From contig CM017562.1 of NCBI GenBank assembly GCA_007844125.1, forward strand, positions 65,669,129 to 65,733,128: DNA of 64,000 bases, read 5' to 3'. Every line of letters starts with the position of its first letter. Within the stretch, counting starts at the first letter, position 1. Source of the DNA: Sinonovacula constricta. Taxonomy: Eukaryota > Mollusca > Bivalvia > Cardiida > Solecurtidae. Below, piece by piece: positions 12,127-27,200 of the stretch. The notes beneath the pieces are model-generated. The model was not told the origin of the DNA, made no database searches, and saw only the letters and a program-made list of their open reading frames with translations. Made by a program: the position numbers and the translations under genes.

Positions 12127-12297
12127 TCAGCTCAGTTCAAAGCCTGCTCCTGACTCAATGGCATAGAGAAGTTTTTGTCGTAGCTGGTTTTCATTATGGC
12201 ACTCTGGGAGCTTGAGCAGGTTCATGCAGGTGCTTGCAGTAGGAAGGCGGTCCGCCTCCTTGCCTCCATAGTGAATGCAAATTGCTGGGTACAAGTC
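12127..12297 (-). CDS. UBE3C: UBE3C exon 22 (catalytic cysteine, stop)
   Basis: Residues 1021-1076: [32 protein letters not shown], and the end [14 protein letters not shown] then TGA. It holds the thioester-forming cysteine. Acceptor CACAACCCTAG|. Confidence 0.96.
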   Translation of the reverse strand, partial: DLYPAICIHYGGKEADRLPTASTCMNLLKLPECHNENQLRQKLLYAIESGAGFELS

Positions 12298-15200
12298 CTA
12301 GGGTTGTGGAAAATACAGACCACTTTTAAAACAACAAAGAACTATTTTGTAGATAGGCAAACACATTATTTTAAAGAACAGATCCACAGTGTTTCTAAAG
12401 GCTTATAAATATTGCTTTATCTATTCACCATACAATCAATATTGCTCTTAATGAAAGTCCCCAAAGGAAAAGATGGTATATGGCATTAAAAGTCCAATAT
12501 AAAACAGTAAAAATTGCATCCAGGCTCAATTTAACATGAAAGGTACTGCTAACACATAATTAATGCTCAAAATGCTGTTACAAAAAGATAAGGATTTTGA
12601 GAAGATTCAAGGTCTAAAATTAAATTAGGAAACAATGAAAATTCAGTCAATACATGATTATAAATTAAATTATGAAATAATAGACATTCAGTCAATACAT
12701 GAGTTTAACCGTCTTTTCCATTATAAATCAAATTATGAAACAATGAACAGTCAGTCAATACTTGAGTTACATCGCCTTGTCATGCCATTATAGGGATGGT
12801 ATGGGATTTGCCGGCATTTTTGCAAATACTGTGCAGCACATTTCTATCATTAAAGCACAGGGGCACTTATGAGGTGCCCAGGGACTGAACCCGGCCAGTC
12901 CATTATACTGACACCGATGAGTCGGGCATAATGCTGTCCCCTTAGCCCAGAGAGTTAGGAGGGAAGCCACAACTACCAATTTTAAAGTCTTTGTTTAGAC
13001 CTGGCCGGGGACTGAACCCGCGACCTCCCGATCCTCAAGCTGATGCTCTACCACTTGAGCTATTGTGGCCAGTGTCATCTTAAATCTGTCATAAATATCT
13101 TTAAAGATAATCAGAAAAAGATCCTCTGATGAAATTCTTGAATTGTTTAAAGGACATAGTGTTACCTTAAATCCCAGGAGAGGAGGTCTTGAACAGCTGG
13201 TGATAAACTTGAGCAGCTGTCGCTTCTGTTCATCAGTGAAGGTTTCAACAATCTGCCAGAATAGTTTGATGACTGGATGATCAGCGGTGTAACCCCCGGA
13301 GTAGTTGGTGTAGTGTTTGAGGTCCTCCAAGTCTATGGGTACAGGGGCACCAGATACAAGTACCTGGAGCTCATGCTGGTCAAACATACGCAGCCACTCC
13401 AGGTTTATTATGTCAGACATCCCATTACGGAATGCCATGCAGTGGCTACGGATCTGTGGGCAACATTAAACATGTGTGACACTATTGTTTTTCTGCATAA
13501 ATCTTAAAAGACATATATTGTAAATACATTCATTGATAAAATTACTTACAGAGGGTACACTAAATAAATGTAATAATCTCATATGTGAATTTATTATATT
13601 TATTGTCTAGGGAGAAAACATCTAATATCCTTTTCTGATAAAGATATACATTTAGCCAATTAATTTTGAAAACAAAGAATAAGTATATAAATGTTTTTGT
13701 AAATTACTTGTTTGTTGCCTTCATAACCAATATTACTTGACTGTTGGGTCTATATTTACTAACATTACCTGAGTGTTTTGATTTTTTTATTTGGGTTTTG
13801 TGGCACCACGACACTTAACAGGTCATACAAAGTTTAATGTGAATGGAGCATAATAAGGTTAAAAGTAAACTATAAGTAAAATATAGAAAAATATAAAAAA
13901 AACTATCAGGTTAAAAAAAAGTAAATTATAATTGAAAACAGGTCAATATATTAAACAGTTTAAAAATGTATAACGGTTGGTAAATAAACAGTTTAAAAAT
14001 TTATAACTTATTAAGTATACTAATCTTGCTCAAGATGCAAACAAGTTTAGAATCCAACACTGTCCTAAATAGTTCATACATGTTATTGACATTAAAAAAC
14101 TTTGACCGAATGTGGTCTGTGTCGATACACTGTAATAAAATATGGTTGACCGTCAGTGGTTCCTGGCAAAGAACACATACAGGTTGAACTTCTCTTTTTA
14201 AAAGATATGAATGAGTTAATCTAGTATGTCCAATGTGACAGCGGGTAAGAGCTATGTCTTCTCGTCGACTTTCTCTACAAGCAGAGACATTGGCACTGAC
14301 ATTAGGTTTGATTACATGATATTTGTTACAAACAATACTGTCCCTACTTGTTTGCCACTTGGTTAAAATATGTTGGTTAATAAGTGATTTAAAATCAGTG
14401 TGTGGGGATGCAAAGATCTATCTCAATCTGAGTTTGTTAAATGTAGTTTCTACAATTAACATTACTTGATTTTTGAGACAATATTTAACCTTTCCTGAAT
14501 GCTGAGCTGTTCACTATGTTGTTTGTTGAGTTGTCTGTTGACTTTATAACAAACATCTCTAGATAGTTAAGTTTATAATCAACATTATCTGTTTGTTGAG
14601 TTTATAACCAACATTACCTGTTTGTTGGGTTTATAACCAACATTACCTGTTTGTTGAATTTATAACCAACATTACCTGTTTGTTGAGTTTATAACCAACA
14701 TTACCTGTTTGTTGGGTTTATAATCAACATTACCTGTTTGTTGAGTTTATAATCAACATTACCTGTTTGTTGAGTTTATAACCAACATTACCTGTTTGTT
14801 GAGTTTATAATCAATGTTACTTGTTTGTTGAGTTTATAATCAACATTACCTGTTTGTTGGGTTTATAATCAATGTTACTTGTTGGGTTTATAATCAATGT
14901 TACCTGATTGTTGGGTTTATAATCAACATTACCTGTTTGTTGAGTTTATAACCAACATTACCTGTTTGTTGAGTTTATAATCAATGTTACTTGTTTGTTG
15001 AGTTTATAATCAACATTACCTGTTTGTTGGGTTTATAATCAATGTTACCTGTTTGTTGGGTTTATAATCAACATTACCTGTTTGTTGAGTTTATAATCAA
15101 TGTTACTTGTTTGTTGAGTTTATAATCAATGTTACCTGTTTGTTGGGTTTATAATCAATGTTACTTGTTTGTTGGGTTTATAATCAATGTTACCTGATTG

Positions 15201-18200
15201 TTGAGTTTATAACCAACATTACCTGTTTGTTGAGTTTATAATCAATGTTACTTGTTTGTTGGGTTTATAATCAATGTTTCCTGTTTGTTGAGTTTATAAT
15301 CAATGTTACCTGTTTGTTGAGCTTATAACCAACATTACCTGTTTGTTGAGCTTATAATCAACATTACCTGTTTGTTGAGTTTATAATCAACATTACCTGT
15401 TTGTTGAGTTTATAATCAACATTACCTGTTTGTTGAGCTTATAACCAACATTACCTGTTTGTTGAGTTTATAATCAACATTACCTGTCTGTTGAGTTTAT
15501 AATCAATGTTTCTTGTTTGTTGGGTTTATAATCAATGTTACTTGTTTGTTGGGTTTATAATCAATGTTACTTGTTTGTTGAGTTTATAATCAACAATTCC
15601 TGTTTGTTGAGTTTATAATCAACATTACCTGTTTGTTGAGTTTATAACCAACATTACCTGTTTGTTGAGTTTATAATCAACATTACCTGTTTGTTGAGTT
15701 TATAATCAACATTACCTGTTTGTTGAGCTTATAACCAACATTACCTGTTTGTTGAGTTTATAATCAACATTACCTGTTTGTTGAGTTTATAATCAATGTT
15801 ACTTGTTTGTTGGGTTTATAACCAATGTTACCTGTTTGTTGGGTTTATAATCAATGTTACTTGTTTGTTGAGTTTATAATCAACATTACCTGTTTGTTGA
15901 GTTTATAACCAACATTACCTGTTTGTTGAGCTTATAATCAACATTACCTGTTTGTTGAGTTTATAATCAACATTACCTGTTTGTTGAGTTTATAATCAAC
16001 ATTACCTGTTTGTTGAGTTTATAACCAACATTACCTGTTTGTTGAGTTTATAATCAACATTACCTGTTTGTTGAGTTTATAACCAACATTACCTGTTTGT
16101 TGAGTTTATAACCAACATTACCTGTTTGTTGAGTTTATAATCAATGTTACCTGTTTGTTGAGTTTATAACCAACATTACCTGTTTGTTGAGTTTATAATC
16201 AACATTACCTGTTTGTTGAGTTTATAATCAACATTACCTGTTTGTTGAGCTTATAACCAACATTACCTGTTTGTTGAGTTTATAATCAACATTACCTGTT
16301 TGTTGAGTTTATAATCAACATTACCTGTTTGTTAAGTTTATAATCAACATTACCTGTTTGTTGAGTTTATAATCAATGTTACTTGTTTGTTGAGTTTATA
16401 ATCAATGTTACTTGTTTGTTGAGTTCATAATCAATGTTACCTGTTTGTTGGGTTTATAATCAATGTTACTTGTTTGTTGGGTTTATAATCAACATTACCT
16501 GTTTGTTGGGTTTATAATCAACATTACCTGTTTGTTGAGCTTATAATCAACATTACCTGTTTGTTGAGCTTATAATCAACATTACCTGTTTGTTGAGCTT
16601 ATAATCGGCCATAAGATGAATGTACAAAATCCTGTTTTTGTCAGTCACTGGAATATTTCTGCCTCCAGGCTTCAGTTCTTCAATCTGAAGTAAAGTAAAT
16701 AATTACTCATACCATCATGGTTACATGCTATTAATATAAAGATTTTTTATCTATATAGAACTGATTCTGTAACACCCATTATCAAGTCAGACACTATCAA
16801 TATGTTCCTTGGGCAATATGATTTAAACAATTTTTAAATTATTCTCTTTGTAATATGCACTTTAGATTCTTAATACAAAAACTGAATGCATATCAGGGAA
16901 TCAAGTTTTCATGGACAAAATAACAAAGCTTTTCAATAACTGACATTCCTTTTAATTTTTTACAAACCCACCATACTTCATATGTCTTATTACTCTATCA
17001 GACCAATATCATAATATACCTGAGCCTTGCCAAAAAAGATAACAACAAAACAATAAACCTTGAATTGACAACAAAGGCATTATCACCATAGTACTGCATG
17101 CCTACCTTAGTTTCACCAAATTCGTTGTTGACAGTAGTGAAGTCAAGGCCAAGTGTTGAGACGTCTCCATCATAATGTTTGAGGAAGAGCAAGTTTTTAT
17201 ACACCTCAGGGTCTAGAGACTGGAGATGATGAATGTCAAGGTCGCCGCTGTGGCGACTCAGGATCTTGGACAGGAAAAATGAGGCAAATGGCAGTTCCAC
17301 CAACATGTTCTCATAGATGGCCTGAATGTATGGTGTATAAATTAATAATATGTAATGCAATTGTAAATATATCCTGAAGTGTCATGCCATACAGGATACA
17401 GATTACAATACCACAGTGCATTAGGGGTGTAACGATACACTACCCCCATGATATGATACGTATCGCGATACATACCACACGATAAGATACATATCGCTGT
17501 ACATAATATTTTGAAACTGATGATACTTTTTTGCTTATCACATAGCTACACTATTACACCATGCCTTATATTAAACAATATGTTAGCATAGCTATTTACT
17601 GAAACAAAGAACTCGTAAGTCTATTGTCAGTAATCAGAATGTATTACATAAAACATTATCAACATATTAAATGGTTTATTAAGTTAAATAACTCTAAACT
17701 TTAAAATGTAAGGTCTTAAAAATAAAATGCAGTATAATATTTCTTTAAATATTTTTTTCTCATCTTTATTATAAATTCTGAATGTCCATCACAAATAAAA
17801 ATACAACAATTTGGTACACTATCAAAGAAAAATAAGATAAAGTTATATAACAATATAAAGTGTCAACACAGTCAGCTAGTAAGTAGTTAGTGCTTTGTAT
17901 GAAACATCAGAGAAATAATGGCAGCGAATGTTACTAGGGCTCCGTGTCGGTCAGAATCATCAATATGATATGTGTATCAATACAAAATTGATCGTTATTC
18001 GATATATCATGTATTAAAACATACATGTAAGTGCTCATTATTGTTTTTCTTGTGTTTACAAATTAATCAACTATTGAAAGTAGTATAATATATACAGTCC
18101 TACTATAACATGGTGTTTAGTATTGGTCAAGTTTATACAAAGGAGGCTGTTTCCTTTAACATTAAAAAAATCATGGTATCTATAGTTTATGTATGGTTAA

Positions 18201-21200
18201 ATAAATACTTTCCAGCAGGAAATTTGTTCTCTGGTATAAAAACATATTCATGTGCTACAGATGTGGCCAGAGCATTCAGATATTATTCTGCTTTCCAAAA
18301 CTACGACAAATTACCGAAAAGTGTACATATATTGGGACGGCCATGTTCCGGATGGTGCATGTATTTAACTTTTCTTTAGCATAAACAGTAAGAAGTGTGT
18401 TATTGGTTGAAGTAAATAACTAAAAAAAATTTTAAACAATGTATCAACAAAAACCAAGAGTGCAACAATTTTAAGTACATTACATTAAATTTGGTGGTGT
18501 CAATCTATGCATAAATTAAGTCGCTCGTAAATAAATGCTTCTGCTACCAGTTCCACTACCATATATGCTGTATTGGCTGAGGCACTTATTTCGCTTTGGC
18601 TATCACTACCATATATGTTGAATATGTGATGGCTGAGGTGCCTATTTTGCTTTGGCTATCAGTCGATGGTAACTAGGAATCTATTTCGATTGGAATATCG
18701 GGACAGTTAGGTGTCTTTATTTGTGGGGCAAAAAAGTCAAAACAAAAACCGGAAGATAATTTCTTCAAAAACAACTTCTAAGATATATACCTAACCAAAG
18801 CTAGAAATGAGAAATGTATTTTAGTATTCTTTTGGCAAAATTAAAACAAAATATATTACTAATGTTAATTTTGGCATTTTCTCGTCATCGCTTCACAATT
18901 TCATAATGACAGCAATACAGATGATTAGCTGAAGTCTCAAAAGCCAAAGATGTTATCTTATCGATCATACCAAAATCTACAATGGATTTCTTTCTGCAAT
19001 ATAGATTGTCCGACTCCAACAGTGATTTCTTAGACAGAGATTACAAGTTTTCGACAGCAGCCATTTTGAATACCAATAAGCTTTACCCAATGTGCTTTAC
19101 TGACATAAGATATACTATATAGCTTACTTGTTTAACTTTCTTATGATATTAATTAGAATTGCGAATGACAAAATACTGTTCTGAACGATCAGCTACTCTT
19201 GTAAAAAAAGAATGCTTACATCTCGGTCAACAGTACAGACGTATGTAACCAAATGTATCACAACTTCCGGATATCGGAAAATAATAGTAGAATTAATTGG
19301 TCTCTCTCTACCTGCATATTTCTAGTTGTCTTTCCAGTATTCTAGAAACATTTTCAGAAAAAGCTAGGCAGTGTCTTTCTTATTTATATACTTTGTTCAT
19401 GGTCGATATTTTTGTCTGATAAACATTCGTTCCGATATATCTATCAATCCTTTAATACCGTACTCGACATATATCACGTACTGGTACTAGCCAAAGTTTT
19501 GACCCAACTAGGATTCTACGTGAACTCAAAGCACAATGTAAGATTTTTTACCTAACTGTATCGCACGGTTCGTACGGTAATTGTTAAAAAATGAACAGTA
19601 AACCGAACCGTTAATAAAGAGCCGCAGTATACCATCGTACGGTATATCGTTACACCCCTACAGTACATGCAAACTAAAATGTATAAAGGAAACATTGAGC
19701 AAATAAATGACTAGTGCTAACAGACTTAGCTGAGGATAATTTCCTAAAATAATGTATATGTTGAGTGAAGTACTCATTCTGAAGCTAAATTTTCAGTTAT
19801 TGGATAAAGAATAAATTTTCCAAAACAGTTTAAAATACAGCATCTATGTCTGATATAATCATATATAAGAATGATTCCAAAATCAGAATCCTACCTTTCC
19901 CAGCATCCTTCCAAGGAAGAAGTAATGTTTGGTGTAATCCTCCATGAGAACTGAGGCCTGGGGGTTGGGGTAGAGCAGACGATCTGTAGTCTGACTGAAA
20001 AAGCCTCGGTTGGGGTCAAAGCCAGTCTTCAGGAGTACATTGAGGAACTCCCTAAAGATACCTCCACCATCTATACCTGCCTCATCCATCCCTGCCGCAT
20101 TCACTAGATGAACACGCATCTTTAACTTGAGGTTGGGTTCTGTAGATAAAAGAAATTAGGATATTGTTAGCATTGTATTTCTCAGCAGCATTACTTTTAC
20201 ATTGCATTTTGAATATTTATGCACATTTTGTCAAAAAGCTCATTTCTCTAAAACATGCAGGTCCTTGTGAAGCATTATAGACAAAATAACCAAATGTGCC
20301 TTAATTCACTATTCTTCAAATCAATGGCATAGGCATTTTCTATATTTTTTACCATTTTCAGGTGAGAGCTTCTCGTAGGCATCCTCGTAGATGAAGTTTC
20401 GGCGGATCGTCACGTTGACAGATGCACCTCCAATTAAATGCTGGCGGTCCCCTTGATATTCCTCTTTGTCCTTGTTGATCAACTTCTGCAGAATCTGCAT
20501 CATAAAATTATGGGTTAAGAAACCTTACAAGTCAACCACTTCTGTTAGTTATAATATGACGTAGGCATCTCCTTATTACAAACTTAATTGCACAAAACAA
20601 ACTGTCTGGATCACTAAAGTAAGTATGCATGTTATGCTTAACTGCACATTATTTGCAACTGAGAAAAAAAATATGTTAAAAACTTAGTAAAGCTAATTAT
20701 TCATAAAATTTGCAGGAGAGCTATGACAAAATGTACATCATTCTCTGTAACACACATGGATGTAAAACAAACCTTGACTCGCTCATGGAAAGCAACAACA
20801 AATGGAAGTTCTGTCAGGATGACTAGCTTCTTTACATCCTTGTTTGAGAGAGGTGGGCCACCCTCTTCCTCTGAAATCAATGGGAAAAAATCAAAGGCTG
20901 AAACAGCTACAGGGGTGTCGCACAATAGAACTACTTTAATGGGTGTCAAAAACTGAATATGATGATATAGTGACTAATGAAGCAGACATAAGTGATTAAA
21001 AATTCCTAATGTACTCATAGGATGTCATTTTATGCAATTGATAATGTAGCTAGATTTACAAAGAAAAAACAGACAGCATAGCAGAAATAATAATTATCAT
21101 GCCGTTGTGTTTACCCAAGTCCTAGGTAAAATAACACTTTCATTATTTTAAATGATAATAAAAAATCTTGCAAATTGAAAAATTATATCCTAGATATATG

Positions 21201-24200
21201 CATTTTCCTAGCATTACCACATTAAAGTTACTGTGTTTTCTTGAATAAAAACCAGAATTTAGGATTCTGGCTTCTGCTTTCATATTCATACACATTGCAT
21301 TAATTTAACATTAATCAATATGCATTCACAATTACATAATAATTGAAAGATTGAAACTAACAAGAACATAGTGATTTCTGTAACACTTAATATCAAGAAT
21401 AGATGCAAATAGGATTCTGGTGATAATAAATTATTATACTTTCAAAATTAATCAAATGCATGTGGTTAAAAAATTGCGAAACATATGCCATGGGGTCAAA
21501 ATGTTGGCCTAGCCTGATTTTATGGCTGCTTCTTTACAGTTAAACTGTTCTTGGTCTCTGCTTTCAATTTCATGGAAAGCATCAATATTTCCACATTGGC
21601 AACTTATAATTTACCAAAATATCAACAATATAAATCGACAACTTGGTCAGACCTGTTGTACCATTTCCCCTTTCTTACATACTAGCAATAACTATTGACA
21701 CGAGCAATGTTCAATTATTTGGTGTTAAAGATTCCTCAATATATCACACACACCTATGTAGGCTAAAGGTTAACTCATTGTGCCCTACAGCTAATTGACC
21801 AGTTGTACCCTAGAGGCATTTCTCCAGTTATGCCCTACACCTGGTGGGGGTCTTATCTGCCCCTCATGCCGAGACACATCTGGTGTGGATTACTGGTCAG
21901 TGGAAGATATTGGGGGGTGGGTGTATACACAATACAATAAACATGTCATTATGGAAGTACTCTAAAGGGATATTTTCACATACTTGAAGCATAGAAAGTG
22001 CTTTACACAACCATGTAATTTTTAACACGATATGAGAAGAAATACTTCAGAAAAGAGTGAAATCTGAAGAACATGTAAGATTGACAATATCAAAATTAAC
22101 ACAGTTCAAATTATTAAAGTGAAGAATATTGACCTCATCAAGTCTTTTTCATGTTTATAACATAAATAACACTGCTTTATATAATATTTTATATAATGAG
22201 TAACTTTAAAACAGTCGGCCATCTTTGATTTAAAGTTGCGATTTACCGGTAGTTTGAGAAAATAACATTCTTAAACTTCATATTTGATAGAAATCTTCGG
22301 CGATTTCCAAGAGTTAGATTGTGTCTTTTATCTATTTATATCTGCAATTATCATATAATTATTGGATCTGACGTAGGTAATTCTACATATCCGCCGATAC
22401 ATATGCGTATAAGTAGGAATTTTAAAGCTAACAGTAAGACACATCGCCGTTTTTCTTTGTCTCGACATAATTAATTCATTGTGTTTACATCCGGGTTATA
22501 TGAAATTCCAATATATTATATAACAAGGTTTCTGATTGGCTGAGATCGAAGTATAAATTAATCATTTGAAAACTGCTTTTACGATCGTATTTCAGCCGAG
22601 AAATGTTTCAAATTAGATGTGAATCACTTCAATCAGAGAAAATGTCGCCGATTTTTCTGTTGCTCGATACAATAAATGAAAAAACAAAAAAGGATTTAAG
22701 CAGATAGATTTAGATTACGATGACATTAGCATTTACGATACTGTGATGTACTTGATTGGCCGAGACTCGAAAGTGATTGAAAACATAAGTTTTAACCAGC
22801 AAATATGATGGACGCATTAACGCGGCGTTCGGCAGTAGCCGAGACATTTTCAGGGCCGCCTTAACGCGGCGCTCGGCGCCAGACACAGGTAAAATGCGAC
22901 GCGATAAGTCGTCTCCCGGCATGAGGAGGCTGTTTTTCGTGCCGCTTTAATGCGTCATTAGGGTACAATGAGTTAAACAAAATATTTAATATTTTCAGTC
23001 CACCAAAATGGCTAGCTCTTTCCAGCACTTTTTGTGTTATTTACAGTCAGCCTCAATGGGTTTCTCGATATATTTTCTATGCTGACAATTCCATTACGAT
23101 GCATTGGGTTTTATTATTCTTCCTTGAACTTCTGTTCTCACAGTTTCTTTTTTTAACATTTCCACTTTCTTTACACTATGGAATTTAAACAGATGAAAAG
23201 CCTAACTTTCATAATGAAGATATATCAATACATGTTTTCCAGTGTAAGTCTTCAGCATCACCTACAACCCTAAAAATATAATAATATATATTAGGCAGGC
23301 TATTCCTTCATGAAAGCCACATTTATAAATGTTACTGTCTTCTTCCGCATTGAAATATTGTAAACTTTTAGTATAAGAATTATTTGTACATTACTTTACC
23401 TTGTAAAAACAGCAACAATCACCAACAGTTGTATCGAAAAGGTTATGAATAGAAAAAAAAAATCTTCATGCATAAAGTAAATACAGCATCCTTATATGCC
23501 CTCAAGCTTAGTTTGACACCATAAAATAACAGGAGTCAATTTAACAACAAGTGTGGACTTCTAAATGTTAATCAAAGCATGAGCAGCAACAACTTTATAT
23601 GAAAAGTAATTACTTAAAAATATAACTTCATTAAACAGCAAGTGAGATACACACATTATTCTATTAATATGTTCAATAATAACCCTGTTCTCCTACTTGA
23701 GAATACTCATTAAAATTTCATGTGTAAATTATGAAACCAAAAGCCGAAGAACTTAACTTAATAGATAAGAAACACAATATTTTTACCATTAATTTTTGTG
23801 AGGGACTGCATGGTTCTGAAAGGCCTTTGGGTGAAAACAGCATCTTGAGCTCTGTAGATCTGGGATGGCTGGAAAATAGTTTACAGACTGTTTTGAATTG
23901 CCTTGTATTATAAATTAAATAAAAGATTGCTTTCTTTACTAATATGTGCATTATTACTTACCAGTATTTTGAAATGCAATCAATCCTGTGTTTAATTAGT
24001 TCAACAATCTAAAAACTTTACATTGTTATAATGATGACAATATTATACCAGTACAAACATACAGAGCAATGTTAACTTACTACTTTTTAAAGCTTTTTAT
24101 TTAACTAAAATATGGTGCAAATGCTGCCTGACAATTCTTGTCCCATAAACAGGGATATTTATAGAAAATGTGTAAGGTACTTACACCGTCTGCCTCAATC

Positions 24201-27200
24201 TTGACGCGGTCAGAAAGCCAGAGATCCCTGGGACAGAAGGATCGTCGGGCATCTCGAGTGTACACCTGCCTTACAAGGGTTGCACACACCTGCAACAGGG
24301 AAGATAGTGTTTTGGTGAAGACATCATAAATAAAAGAGGGCCAAAGTTTGAGGACAAAATACATACAATTCAACCCTTACATCTGTCCCCTTCCTGAACA
24401 AGAACCCAGGTAGAAACTACTTGGACCAATGTGAATCCCAAGGACTAATTATGGTTGGTTGGTCTTTGGAGTAGGTTTAAATATAAACTGTGTAATATTT
24501 ACATTACAGTGATAAAAATTTACTTGCATACCACAAAACGTATCCTAAAGTGTCATATATTACTCTGCATGTCAAGTATCAAATTTGACTTGAACATCAT
24601 TGTTTTTTTAATCTAAATGCAATTTGCTACTCCTGTAATCTGCACTATTCACATGTCTTTTATAATAGTTTTTGTGAGACTTGTGAGTAATCTCTGGACT
24701 TACCATTATTGTCAATAGATTCCATTTGTAATTTACCTAGTTGTACTCAAAGTTTCATGACTACCAATTTCATCTGGGATGGGACGGGATTTGCTGGCAT
24801 TTTTGCTGATACTGTGCAGCGACATTTCTATCATTATAGCACAGGGGCACTCATAAGGTGCCCAGGGACTGAACCCGGCCGGTCAATTATACTGACACCG
24901 ACGAGTATAATGCATAATGATGTCCCCTTAGCCCCAAACGTTAGGAGGGAAGCCACTACTACCAACTTTAAAGTTTGACCCAGCCAGGATTTGAACCTGC
25001 GACCTTCCGATCCACAAGCCGACGCTCTACCAATTGAGCTATTAAAATTTTGCTTATACTAGTGTTTAATAATGTGTCAGGATTAAAGATATAACCTACA
25101 GGAGAAAAAGAATGCTTTTGTTTTTGTACTTTTATCTCTCACCTTGTGCTACACATATACACAATAATGATCACATATGAATATATCCAGTTATAATAAG
25201 ATGAAGATCAGGGAATATTCAGGCATCAATGATGTGTGTCTCAATTGAGTATGTACTCAAATTTGAACTACTCAATTTACTTATTACATCTTTAACGTTT
25301 AATGTAAGGAGATGACTTTTCCGTGTATAAAATTAAGTTACTGTGACAATAATTCTGGGTGTCGAATCTTGAGCTTAAGTGAAATCCAAAAACAATTAAA
25401 TTTTCTGAAAGGTCAGTTTGAAACTCTCCTCAAATCAAATATAACTTGATCCCATGCTGTGTGGTTCCAAGTTTATTGTTGTAACACATATCTGAATGTT
25501 TCCTGTTTAATATTGATGACCTGCAGTCTGTATTATATATTCTATGTTGTTAAACATTCAAACTTTTGGAGGGTTTATGTTTATCCTCCTTTGTCTGCAA
25601 CTCTGTTACAAAAGTTAAGGCAGGTCTGTGTTTTTAATGATCAAGCTGTTAAATTTCTTAAATATGTTAATTCATTAAACAAATGTTCACAAATAAATTT
25701 TGCTAAGGACTCATTATTATCTGTTGATGATCAACAACCCTGACTTTAAACAAGTGTCCCCACTGAAGACTCATTATTATCTGTTGATGATCATCAACCC
25801 TGACCTTAAACAAGTATCCCCACTGAAGAGTCTGTCTGCTGATTTCCTTGGAATTGTTGATGCGTGTAGTCACTCCAGTCCGCTTCAAGGCTAGCCTGTA
25901 GTCATCGTTGACGGTTGGTTTTGCATCAGGGTGGGCCAGCTCTATTATGCCGAGGCATACATCACGTAGTGCCATCACCATCTGAACAATCTCATGTAGA
26001 TTGAATGGCATGCTGCTCTTGCTGCCTAAAAAAACAACATTAATTTTGAATCATGATTATGATTTAACTGATTTATTTTAAGTTTTTTATGTATCTTTGC
26101 CTCTTACTTATGGGCAACTGGTTGGTCTTTCTTGATGGCATTACCAGTAGAGGGACTTTATATTATGGCATTGGGCAGATAATGCTGGATAATATTACCC
26201 ACAGCTTTTTTCTTGTACTTAACTACTGTACATAGTTTGCTTCATCATTTATATCAGGATATTTTAAATAGGTTAATAAACAGCCATTAAAAAAGTTTGT
26301 TTTTGTTTATTGGATTTATCGTCCCACCAACAGTATTTCAGTTGTCTGGAGACAGTGTCCACTTGAAGCAGATATAGTGCTGCCTTCACTGTGTATAGCA
26401 AGCCGATAACATCTGGCATGATACCACACCCTGTCACATTATCCTGACACCCAGCCAACCAGTTGTAGGAATACACTTACATTTGGTTGAGTGTAAGCAA
26501 GGGAGCTCCATACTACAACCACTGTTAATGTCTTTGGTATGTCGCGGCCCAGGATTGAACCCAGGGCCTCCTGTACTTGGAGCCGATGCTATATAATGGC
26601 GCTACCAGGTCTGGTCCATTAAAATGCATGTGCACATAAAACCAACAATGTCAAAAAATTAAATTTGTCCTTTAGATGAGCATGCAACTATGATTATCTT
26701 ATGTAAATATTTGACAACATGTATAGAAGGATGCCAGTAAGATGGTAACTGACCTGTCTGATCTCCGTAGAAGTCAGCATCATGCAGGGTGTGCAGGGAG
26801 TCACTGAACATGGCACAGAAGGTAGACAGTACTGGCACAATCTTGTTGGTATCTCGCTCCGACATAGTCAGGCCACGACACAGCATCATGATCAGGGGTG
26901 TGGTGGTCCTGGGGGTACAAAAGCCAGTGTGAATTAACAATTATTAAGGCTGTGGTGGTCCTGGATGTAGACAAGCCAGTGTCAATTTACAATAATAATC
27001 CTGTGGCAGTTACAATTACCTATCCTGTAGCAGTTACAATTACCTACCCTGTGGCAGTTACAATTACCTACCCTGTGGCAGTTACAATTACCTACCCTGA
27101 GGCAGTTACAAATACCTACCCTGTGGCAGTTACAATTACCTACCCTGTGGCAGTTACAATTACCTACCCTGAGGCAGTTACAATTACCTACCCTGTGGCA

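Noticed and set aside
12990..13075. Possible tRNA gene on the minus strand
   Set aside because: A and B boxes are present, but the acceptor stem does not pair and the same head recurs with a common body in four places, so it is a SINE.
18110..18379. 89-codon ORF inside the hAT-like element as a transposase remnant
   Set aside because: No DDE, BED zinc-finger or dimerisation motif visible; length is within chance for AT-rich DNA.
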